Position numbers and translations under genes: made by a program. Under the pieces are notes generated by a model, which saw nothing but the letters and a program-made list of their open reading frames with translations, made no database searches and was not told where the DNA came from. Source: Himantopus leucocephalus (taxonomy: Eukaryota; Chordata; Aves; Charadriiformes; Recurvirostridae). Taken from it: a DNA stretch of 64,000 nucleotides. The DNA lies in NCBI GenBank assembly GCA_003993805.1, contig RSEF01000031.1, positions 54,077,584 through 54,141,583 on the forward strand, given 5' to 3'. Position 1 is the stretch's first letter. Every line of letters starts with the position of its first letter. Below are positions 13,537 to 23,200 of the stretch, piece after piece.

Positions 13537-14364
13537 CATCCCATATTTCAATAAATATCATATATTATTCTTATTATACAAGTCTGAGCCTCTGGAATAC
13601 CATTTTGGGGTTCCTATCTATTCACATACTGTGCCATAGTCTTAACATTTTAGCAAAAGCTGTCATCATCAAAATGTGTATTTATTACAGGAAATAATGA
13701 TGAGGAGAAAATTATTATATGAAGTTGAACAATCCCATAATAAGTTTCATAAGAATATGATCTGCAGAAATAACGTCCCCTAAACATGGTCTCTCAGGCT
13801 CCTCCTTAATTTCTCCATTTCAGTAAAGCAGCAAGATTTTACCTTACATGAAACAGGTTGTGGGTCCCTCCCCCAGACTTTGACCCACAGAAATGTAAGT
13901 TAAGCCAAAGAAAATGCTTGGTTAAATAATTGAATTCATTTTTCAAATGGCAGATAAGGCAAAATGGCTCAGCAGAGGACAGCTTTGTTGTCCATCTCTC
14001 TACTGGATTCCTTTTCAAGGACTGCCCAAGTTTCAGTATTTTTAGGCATCCAGACTGCCAGTGCGTTATGAGATTGTAGAGGAAATAGAATTAAACATGC
14101 CTAAAACACCCTACACCATGCTGTTGAAACTAACTTCACACTAAGCAGGTTGAATTTTGACCACTGGAAGCTCAAAACATTCCTAAGTTGTAACAACCCA
14201 AGCTCAGAAATACACAGACTTCACGACAGCTCTGGGTGCTGCCGGCTCTCAGTTGTTCTGTGAACAAACACTCACCAAGGAAAATTCCTCTGACCCTCTC
14301 TTCACCTCCTTGCTTCAGGGCCTCACTTTCCTTAGGGAATGTCAACCTGAAATTCAACACTCAA

Positions 14365-14391
14365 GTTGTTTGTTTGTTTGTTTGTTTGTTT
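14365..14391. repeat. (GTTT)n microsatellite
   Basis: Nearly seven GTTT units, uninterrupted after the first GTT. Simple tetranucleotide repeat. Confidence 0.9.
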
Positions 14392-14856
14392 CTGTGGAGC
14401 GAGATGAACACTAAGCAGTGCATGTCTTACCAACCCTGAAAATTCAGCATCTAAATGAGCGAGTTCATAACAATGGGACTGATGGAAAAACTGCAAAACT
14501 ACCAGCAAAATTTCCTGGAGGAGCACTGGGAGACACCTTACTTAGCTGAGTGGAGATTTATAGATGCCCTTCTAAAAAAGACCTCCCTTTTCAACTCTCC
14601 ACTGATCCTACCCAAAAGTAGCGCTTTCAGTAAGGAAAGACCAGCAAGTGTTGTCTGTTTGATGGGAGAAAAGGGAGGGCATTATCAGCGGAACACCCTC
14701 GGCTGTGGGATTAATTTCTTTGTTGGTCCAACAGAGCTCAAGTGTCCTGGCTTTCAGGGCACACCGCCAGCTGAAGCCTTCCTAAGAAAAGAGAGTAAAT
14801 ATGATAGGTTAAGCTCTTATTCTAGAAGGAACTGGCAGTGGCTCACATAATAAAGG

Positions 14857-14904
14857 TTGCCTAATACTTTCCATTATAAATTGCCTAATACTTTCCGTTA
14901 TAAG
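14857..14904. repeat. 24-bp tandem duplication
   Basis: Two adjacent 24-bp copies (14857-14880 and 14881-14904), each starting TTGCCTAATACTTTCC, differ at two positions. This is a local tandem duplication in non-coding sequence. Confidence 0.95.
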
Positions 14905-15632
14905 CACCTATTTTGAGAAGCTTTCAGTTTACTACTTGGCCTATGATTATTATACTTTTGATTATATTCATATATATTTTTTCTTTTCTCTCCTACTTAT
15001 CCTCTTTCAATGACAAAATTGGTCAAGGATTCTGTTGCTACATTTTTCAGTTAGTGTTATTAATAATTTTGTGCATTTTAAGGCCTTTATTGCTGAAGGT
15101 AATACACCTTAAGAAAAGGAATCAGGCAAATGTGGTACCTCTTGAGACGTGCACTAGTCATTTCTGTAACCAAGGTGCCAAGAGAAGTAATTAATCCAGT
15201 CAGTATGGTCCTCATGGTACAAGAGGCACATAAGTTAAGATTAAAGCCTGTGGACACTTACATTATATGAGAATGATGCAATCTCTTCCACTAGCATCTT
15301 CTGTTTGGAAAAGAAACTGAATGGCATGGCCATCTTCTTTGTTTCCCTTTATTTTCAACACGCATATTATTTTTCTGCCTGTTCATATTTTTCCTCCATA
15401 TAGACTGATGCTACTCTTCTATCCACCATGCTGGACTGCAAGATCTACAGCTTCAGAAAAATGGACCCATGTTCCAAGGAGGTTTGGGGTCCAGAAACAA
15501 GCATTACTGGAAAATCTTTCCAGTGTTTAGAAAGGAGGGCTACAGCAAGGTGATGAGAACGAACATTCAAAGCCACTTCATCTTTATTTCCCCAGTCTGT
15601 CCTCTTTCTTTTGTTGGAGGAAATCCCCCCAG

Positions 15633-15652
15633 NAAAAAAAAAAAAAAAAAAA
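15633..15652. repeat. Poly-A run with an ambiguous base
   Basis: One N at 15633 followed by 19 A. The ambiguous base at the edge of a homopolymer is probably a sequencing or assembly uncertainty. Confidence 0.9.
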
Positions 15653-16334
15653 GCTGCATATTCTGCAAGGTATAGTTCATGTGCCTTTAGGTTTTACAAG
15701 AAACGACAGTGTCCCTCTTTCACAATTCTTCTGCTAGTATTGGTCCAATACTTCCCATGATGAGAGGGAGGCAATCACAGCAGTCCACTAATGGCCTTCT
15801 GACATGTATGACTATTCATAAGAGAATACTTTCATTCATGGTCCATTTTAGGGCTAATATTGAGCAGACGCCATCGGTACTTCTATTTCTATACCTTTAT
15901 GAAATAATGCAGAAATTTTGAAAAAAAAATCATTCATTGAGTAATTTTTTTAAAAAAATTAATGTCTGAGCTAGCATATTTATAGCATTCCATAAATAAA
16001 AAGACCATGATATAAAAATAAACACAACACTTGAAAGTAAATCAGGCCAGTGGTTTGGTGGCAACTTTAGAAGTGGGTAGTGGGCATATTGTATGCATTG
16101 ATGTTTATTTATGTTTGACACCCTCAGTCCGGAGGTAGGCTATAAAATATATCATTTCTTCAGAGGTCGGTTTCATCAAATATTCAGACATGAGGTTTAC
16201 TGAGGTAACTGTCCCAAAGTCAGTCGTGGTAAACATTAGGATTAGAATCTACATAATTTTACATGTTTCCGTTACTAATTCATTCCAGTGTTCAAAGTGG
16301 ACATAGGAGATTGCCACAAAAAATAAAAGATTTT

Positions 16335-16372
16335 CACGCACACACACACACATGCGCACACACACAAACACG
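16335..16372. repeat. Imperfect (CA)n microsatellite
   Basis: Alternating CA dinucleotides interrupted by CG, ATG and AAA. An ordinary vertebrate-type dinucleotide repeat. Confidence 0.9.
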
Positions 16373-17059
16373 TTTAGGTTTTGTACTGGGTATTTTCAGC
16401 CAAACGGAAAACTCATGTTCGCATCCCAGACACTCTTCTGATTGTCTGCGACCTCTGACTGAAGCAGAAGCAGAACAGTCTTTCTTTTTTGCTGCAGGTT
16501 ACTTTTGCCTAGCTTGAGGGCTAGATTTTTTTTAAATTTCCTACTATTTTGAGATTATTTTCTCTATTAGTCAACTAGTTCTTAAAAGTGTAAAATTTCA
16601 CCCAATGTTTTTCACAAAAATGTTCACCAAAAAGAAAAGACATTTCATTCCTCTTCCTCCTGTTCTCCACAACAACATGTCCAGATTCATAAAAATCTGA
16701 ATTAACCCAACTCACTAAAGATTCACCCCATAAGAGGAGAGTTGTATCAATGCAGACTATGCTCGGGGAAATTTCATGCACATTAAAATTAAAATTTCAT
16801 AAGAAGCAGTGAGTTTCATCACATCCATGCTACTGCAACCCCAGGTTTATTTCTGTCACAGCCATGCAGGTTTCCCAAGAGCCAAGTTTAGAGAGGGATT
16901 TGGGTCTACAGAAGGCAGGCGGTTAGGGAGATGTTGGAGAAGACCCGTTGCTTGTGGCATTCACGGAAACCAAAACAAAATAAAACGAGGTCATCTAATA
17001 GCTCTATTAAAGAGAACATAGTAAATTAATATGGCTGAAAGATGGGTCAGTTCTGTCTC

Positions 17060-17460
17060 TTTTTCTAAAGAAAACGTTGCAGGCAATACCCAGGGCCAGG
17101 CTGGCGCTTCCTGCAATTGCCCGCCCCAGGATCTTGCAGGGTGCTGGATCGGGCCCTAATTATTTGCTGCCAGAGATGCGCAGTCGGGATGCTTTCAGGC
17201 TGCACTTCCCCAGCAGAGATGCTCCTGCTTCTGCCTCTCAAAAGGCCTCTTTTGCACGCAGACAGGGCCACCTTTGATCTCAGCTGGGGGTCCACTGTTA
17301 ACTGCTGCTGGGAAGCGGTTTCAAATCAGCAGGTCAACCAGATCTTTTGAAGATAGAGTCATTTATTCAGCAGCTAGAACAGCAACCACAGGCAGCCAGA
17401 GGAGCATAAATTTTATGTCTGGTGTTGGCCATTAAAACAGGGCTTTACTGTTTGTGGTCT
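17060..17460. other. Moderately GC-rich non-coding sequence leading into a CpG patch
   Basis: GC content is raised at 17,060-17,300 with overlapping chance frames on both strands. 17,340-17,460 falls back to mixed composition and looks like complex unique sequence. No domain or RNA gene recognised. Confidence 0.45.
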
Positions 17461-17738
17461 CGAGCTGACTCAGTAGCACCATTGGAGCAGCGCGGTGATA
17501 AAAGTGTATTCATCGCCGTTGTATAATTTGGTTATTGAAGGACACGTTCAGCGTGGCTGTTTGGGGGTGGACGCGTGACGGCAGGTCCACCCTGGCGCCA
17601 TTGTGTCACTGGGCACAAGAGGGTCGGGAAGGCGAGGGGGCCGTGGTGACAGCTGTGATGGATCTGCCCGAGCTGGAGGAACTGACGTTTCCACCGCTAT
17701 TTACGGATCTTACAGACGGGCAGCACCGAGGTTAACGT
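17461..17738. promoter_or_regulatory. Compact CpG-dense patch, possible regulatory element
   Basis: A hand count gives 21 CpG dinucleotides in about 280 bp. That is near the number expected from base composition, while bulk vertebrate DNA shows strong CpG depletion. A TGACTCA (AP-1 type) site lies at 17466-17472. The patch contains a short plus-strand open frame (17535-17735) whose last 25 codons, from an ATG at 17658, read as an acidic, leucine-rich peptide. No known exon was recognised. An orphan CpG island, enhancer or unannotated promoter are all possible; function is inferred. Confidence 0.4.
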
Positions 17739-18375
17739 GTGCTTGCCTCTGCTGAAAAAAATTGTGAAAGAAGGTGAACGTATCCATATCCTAGACTGAA
17801 GCTCTACTAACTATTAATGCTTCAGTGAACGCTTTCAATAGCACTGAATATTCTTATAATGTAGGTGATGGCATATCTGTGCCAGAAACATAGGGTCAGA
17901 TGCTTGCTTGGTTTGTCTCCAAATTAAGTTCAATACAGCTGCATCATGAGCGTTTATCCCTTACTGCCCAGGATCAGCATATAACCAAGATTTATAGAAA
18001 GTAGTGGCATTTTAAATATTTACCGTGAAACTTGTGTTTTGATTCTTGGAATAAATATCTTAAATGTGCAGCTCTCGAAGGCAGTCCTACATATTTGTAA
18101 AGTTCTAAGATGAGGTGGCTTCTAAGTGTGCAATATTTAGTAACAAAATAAGGCAGCTAGCCTTCTGGGATTTTTTTTCTTGTTGTTTATTTTTTTTTCC
18201 ATGAGTACAAGCCAGATGTGAGAGCCTGAGGAAGGCTGTACTATCTTTTCAACCCTTGCCATAGGCCAAAACCATTCAGTCTTTAAGCAGATTACATCCT
18301 GTGGAAAGATACTTTTGCATGCTAGACTTAGTGTTAATCCACAAGAAGATTATAAAAACTGGTAAATGAGCAGTG

Positions 18376-18392
18376 AAAAAAAAAAAAAAAAA
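18376..18392. repeat. Poly-A run
   Basis: Seventeen consecutive A bases. No retroelement body could be recognised upstream. Confidence 0.9.
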
Positions 18393-19251
18393 CCTTCCTA
18401 TTTGGATTGTATGTTTTTACTACAATCAGGAAAGTAAAGCAGAGCTGGGAGGAAATTAGGATTCTCTGCAGGTACTGTTAGTTTTGGAAGGTAGCAAGCA
18501 CATGGCCATGTCATTAAAGACTATATTTTTGCACTCCTCAAATCCTCTAACAAAATTACGTTTGGCAAGTGGAAGAACAGTGTCCCCTAAACACACAAAT
18601 ATCCCTTTGGCGGCTTTTCCAGGGTGATGTTTCACAGTGCTCTCTTGCTGTCTGGCGGTCCTGTTCCACCGGCGGGGTTTATGGAAGTTCAATAAAAAAG
18701 TATATTCTGATGGTCTGTAACATGAATGTAAGAAAACCTGCTGTTGTTGTGGTAAACGCAATGTCCACAGATTTATTAGGAATGCTCTCATTCCTGGAAG
18801 CGCCAGCTATTCCTGTAACTCACTGCCGCCAAGGTTTTTAACCATATTCTTCTTTCATGCACATACTGCAGAATGGAAAGCCATGTCTGCACTCCGGCCG
18901 CTGGGATTTGTTCTTCGTTTGTTATTGGATCATATCATTTTACAGTTTGTCTTGTGTAAAGGGCAATCTAGAAAGCTGCTGAGAGTTTAGCTTCCCACGC
19001 CTGTTGTTAACGGCTAAGCTTTGTAACTGTAAAGGGCTTGCTTTAAAGTCTGCATTGAAGTCATATTTTAACATGTAATAAAATCTACAATAAATCAGTG
19101 AAGCAAGGAGAAAACAGGGAAAAAGAATGACAAAGAAAGGAAATTTTCTTTGCTCCATCTCCCCGTTGACTACTGGTATTTTTAGAGCAGAACTGTATCT
19201 AGAGCGGGTACAGCGTGCGCCCATTGCTGGCGCATGGTGCTCCAGCCCACT

Positions 19252-19275
19252 TCCATGTACTCCATGTACTCCATG
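19252..19275. repeat. 9-bp tandem repeat
   Basis: Unit TCCATGTAC occurs twice exactly, followed by a partial third unit TCCATG. Confidence 0.95.
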
Positions 19276-19409
19276 GAGGAACTGGGTGTCAGCGGTGCAG
19301 ACAGAGGAATAAGGCAAATGTTGTGTTCGTCGTCTTTTAAATCTGTATTTGACAGCCTAAGTTGACTACATTATACAGCAATCATCCAAAAACTGGTTCT
19401 GGCAGTGAC

Positions 19410-19433
19410 TTGAGAAAACTTTTGAGAAAACTT
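19410..19433. repeat. Exact 12-bp tandem duplication
   Basis: TTGAGAAAACTT occurs twice head to tail with no mismatch. Confidence 0.95.
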
Positions 19434-19968
19434 TGGGATTGAGTTTCTTTATCCAGTATCATCACAATTAGCATGAAACCATATCACAACATGCAATTAC
19501 TGTGTGTAGTGCTAGAGTTTTACAGTGGTAGCTCTCAAATTCCCTTCTATTGCCTTCCTTATTTACATTTTTTCTCTTTCAGCATTTAGCTTAGTGAAGA
19601 GTGAAACCTTCAAAACAGCAAGGGGAAAACATGGTGTGTTCATGCCTCCATATTTAAGCACTGATCTATGGGTAGAGGTGTGAAATCAATGATGTCAATA
19701 GCAAAGTACTCCAAGTACTGCTTTTTTTTTCTCTGTTGTGCATTTTTGCATATAATCAAGCTTAGGATTACTGATTTCAAGATACCACCAAGCTTTTTCT
19801 CATGAAGGTATCTGGTATATTGAGATGTTGTTTACCCACAGGTGCCATGTTGACATTTCCTAGGTTGTAGAGGAACAGTACCAGCCGTGAAAGAAATTTA
19901 TCCATGAAAACACTCGGACGTGCTTGATGTATCTGGTTGACAAAACAACAGCGTTTTATTGCAAAAAG

Positions 19969-20007
19969 TCCCTTTGTGTTTATGAAAATCCCCTTGTGTT
20001 ATGAAAA
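19969..20007. repeat. About 20-bp near-tandem duplication
   Basis: A 20-bp unit at 19969-19988 is followed directly by a 19-bp copy at 19989-20007 that differs by one substitution and a one-base loss. Both contain TTGTGTT and end in ATGAAAA. Confidence 0.9.
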
Positions 20008-22585
20008 TACACCGCTGGTGTATCCCGTACTTTCCACATTTTATCATGTCATGCTTCATCCTGGTTTGTGTTAGGAGATCATAAATTGCCCCTTGAATTA
20101 GTCTGGCTTTCGAGCTTTTAGCCACTGTTACTAATGCAAGAAATATTACCCCATTCATAAATCTTATTTCATATTGGGACAAATTTGTTACCTCTGAAGC
20201 TATAAACAATTCTGAAAGTTTAGCATGTACTCCTTACAATGCGCTGTTGTAAGTCTTTCTTTTGGATAAGACCAGAAGATGCAAGAGTGCTTCGAAAAGT
20301 AGTAGTCTCAAGATTTTTACCTTTCTTACCTAATTTAAGATTTATTTGTAGATACCAGCCAAAAAAAAAAAAGGAAATATTGGATGTAACTGCTTCTCAC
20401 AATTCTCAGAAATCTTCATAGATGCATTTCATATTCAAATTTCATGACCAAGATCTTACAGTGCACTAAAAAACACTGCATATAAACATATCACATATTT
20501 AGGAAGCTGAGATGAGTACTCAATGCCAGATTTTCATCCATGGACATAGATCTTTTCACATAGAATACTGCTAAGACTGTAAAAAATTGTCATCTTCTGT
20601 TCCCAAACATATAGAGATGGGAAAATCTGACCATTCCAATCTGCATATTTATGACAAACGTGCTTTTGTCCAAAAGCTTAATCAATCATTATTAATAGTT
20701 ATTAGTATTAATTGTATTAAACCATCACATGGAAGGTCAAGTAAAAGTTAATCCAATTTTTTAGGGCTCATACAATATGAAATTTATATTGTCTGGATTA
20801 TCACTGGAAAACAAAAACCATGCAAATGATAAGCAAAGAAATATATAGACATTAACTTGCCTAAGCAGCTCAGCAGATTGGTAGAGATGCTGGGAACAGA
20901 TTTCAGGTCTCCCAGTTTCCAGTGTAATGGCTTTTTCCTAAGATCAGGCTGGCCTCAAAACTCCCTTCAGGTTTACTGGTGATTTTCTGAATCAAGTATT
21001 TCGAAATACCTGTGGTCCCTGTGGGAGAGAGGAATTTTGGCCACTACATGGAAGACCAATATTGCTGCCCCAAAGACATTAGTATTAAAAATACTAGTTA
21101 AATCATTAAGTCCCCCTGCAACAAACAAAGAAAAACAAGTGAGGGTTCAGATAATTTAGAAGATTTGCTTGAAAGTATGTTTCATGAAGAGTGCATTTAG
21201 ACAGAAAAGCAGACTTCAAGCTTAGTGTCTGATGGGTCTTCTTCAGTTTCTGAGGGGCTTGGATGTTTTGTTTGGAAACCTGTAATGTACATGTAATACT
21301 ACGTATTCAGCAAAAACTTTTGGACTTTTTTTGTTCAAGTGTATTGTTATTTTCATTATAAATGCAATCCTTCAGTTATAGCTCAGCCATGAAAATTTTC
21401 TCAAGGTTATAATATGGCAAATAAAACCTTAGTTTGAGAGCCACAATAAAAAATAAAATTAAAATATACTTCAAAGTTTTCAAGTGAAGTGAATAACAAT
21501 TAAAACAAATAAAACTACTAAGAAAGGACAATACTTGTTTAGGTCTGTATATTTATAATCGGTCTAGACAAGTATAACCTTTTGAATTTACCCACACTGT
21601 ATAGTTTGGAGTTTTGCAGGCACTCTCAGCTCAGCTATCAATGTCAAAAGAAAACAGACAGAAACTTGCTGAAGAGTTCCTCTGGTATTTTTCAGAAGAT
21701 GTGGCTTAGTCTTTAACGTCAGAGAGTACACATTTGTAGACAAAGCAAACAGATGTCAATAGATCCCATTTTGTTTTCAGATAGAATATCATGAAATTTT
21801 GTAGTAAAAAAAAGCAATTAATGCTGGTGGACAACAAAACTTTCTATAAAACTTGCTTAATTTTGTTTCAGATACCAGAAATATCTTTTAAAAAAAATCA
21901 GGAAAGCTGTTTGTTTTTCAGGTAGCTTCCCGCTTTATTGGTGACCAATATATATCAGTGTAAGATTGTGGTGTGATGCCTACACATCTGCATTTCAGCA
22001 CTCTCACACATCCACTTGCAGAAACATCATCTTTCCCCAAACACCCAAAAATCCGCCCTCGAGTGAAGGGACTGGGACCCTCGCAGCTAACAGCATTCCC
22101 ATCCGTCCGGGAATAGCCATCTCATCCTCAGCTGCTCCAAGCAAGAATCTCTCACCTGCAGCCGAAGTAGCGCAGGTATTCAGATCTCTATGTGAAATAC
22201 CAGTTCCCAGTGTTTCTGCAAAGTTTGCACAGCACAGCTCGCTCGCTGCCGTCAGGGCATCAAAATCACCATCAGAAGCAGCTGGGTGACCTCTATACCC
22301 TGCAAAGGTTGAAAAGCAGTTTGGTTCAACTGTTTTTCCTAATTTTTAAGTGCCTGTAGCAGAATCCTTCACTCTGAGTAAGGTGATGGCTCCACAATCA
22401 GGACATCGGACAAGTAGAAAAGCAATAAAAATGAGAGGGGAGATGTTTAAACATAGGAAGAGGGGGAGGATAGAGGGGTATCCTCAAAGTGGCTCCACCC
22501 TGTAATTTAAGAGCCTTTCTCAGAGCTATCAGTTAGATGTTCCCTGTGTTACAGTCTGAAAACTTTTCCTGAAGGGAAATAATGA

Positions 22586-22589
22586 TGTG

Positions 22590-22624
<35 letters not shown>

Positions 22625-22628
22625 CACA
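22586..22628. repeat. Long T18/A17 inverted repeat (palindrome)
   Basis: TGTG followed by 18 T runs directly into 17 A followed by CACA. This makes a near-perfect palindrome with about 21-bp arms and almost no loop. It can extrude as a cruciform or fold as a hairpin in a transcript. Such structures can arise from head-to-head poly-A tails, from a replication foldback, or as an assembly artefact in homopolymer sequence. Confidence 0.9.
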
Positions 22629-23200
22629 AGCAGAAACCACAACAGAAGAGTAGTTCACTAATTGCTTGAGAAGTACAAATGGAAGAGGAGATGGTAGGCT
22701 CTCCATTACACAACAGCTCAGTGATTAGAGCCCTCACTCAACATATGGGAGACCCAGATTCAATTAATTTCTCAGCCTCCAAGGTTTCCAACCCGTGTCT
22801 CTCGTGAGGGTAGCTGAGCTGTCAAATTATAGGCAATTTGCGGTAGGAGGGAACAATGTACTCATCAGGCTGTGCTCGAGCTGTTCTACTGGCCATTGAA
22901 CGCTGACTCAGTGGGCCAGGGAGAAACAGCAAAAAGGGTCAGGATCATCCAGTGCAGCACTGGGGTCTACAACTGAGAGCACATGCCGGTTTTGCCCTGT
23001 TCTGGGATTATTTACATGACTTTTCCAATGGGTGTTTGGTTTCCTGCTGCAACATCTGCCCTATGAGCAGTGCTGATGTGACTTTCAACTTATCCAGTTG
23101 CTGTGGGTTAATAGTCACCATGTATTCAGAAAAAACTCGTTTTCTTGGTCCTACAGCATCTGAGGTTTGAGGGAGATCTTGCTCAGGCCCCGTCTGGCTC
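22628..23200. other. Non-coding sequence with a tRNA-like repeat
   Basis: Apart from the tRNA-like repeat at about 22706-22815 this is unique sequence. A TGACTCA site lies near 22,904. Frames at 22952-23170 and 23008-23208 overlap on opposite strands and have no recognisable product. Confidence 0.45.
22706..22815 (+). repeat. Probable old interspersed repeat with tRNA-like promoter boxes
   Basis: CAGCTCAGTGATTAGAGC (22713-22730) resembles a tRNA A-box region. GGGAGACCCAGATTCAATT, about 25 bp downstream, resembles a B-box region. The next segment, around TTCCAACCCGTGTCTCTC, is roughly the inverted complement of the B-box region, giving a foldback layout. This wording matches, from memory, an ancient sauropsid interspersed repeat whose family name I cannot give with certainty. 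A decayed tRNA pseudogene is the alternative. It is too diverged to be a functional tRNA. Confidence 0.4.

Larger units (their letters stand above)
12860..17060. other. AT-rich non-coding sequence with several microsatellites
   Basis: Holds (AAAT)n at 13515-13536, (GTTT)n at 14365-14391, a 24-bp tandem duplication at 14857-14904, a poly-A run with an ambiguous base at 15633-15652 and an imperfect (CA)n run at 16335-16372. The frame at 14455-14850 (131 codons, plus) has no recognisable domain. No gene supported. Confidence 0.6.
17760..22580. other. AT-rich non-coding sequence with small tandem duplications
   Basis: No gene supported. Contains A17 at 18376-18392, a 9-bp tandem repeat at 19252-19275, an exact 12-bp duplication at 19410-19433 and a 20-bp near duplication at 19969-20007. 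18,540-18,840 is complex non-repetitive sequence that could be a conserved element, but no motif makes the case. Confidence 0.55.

Noticed and set aside
22713..22766. A functional tRNA gene
   Set aside because: A- and B-box-like words are degenerate and no acceptor or anticodon stem could be formed convincingly.
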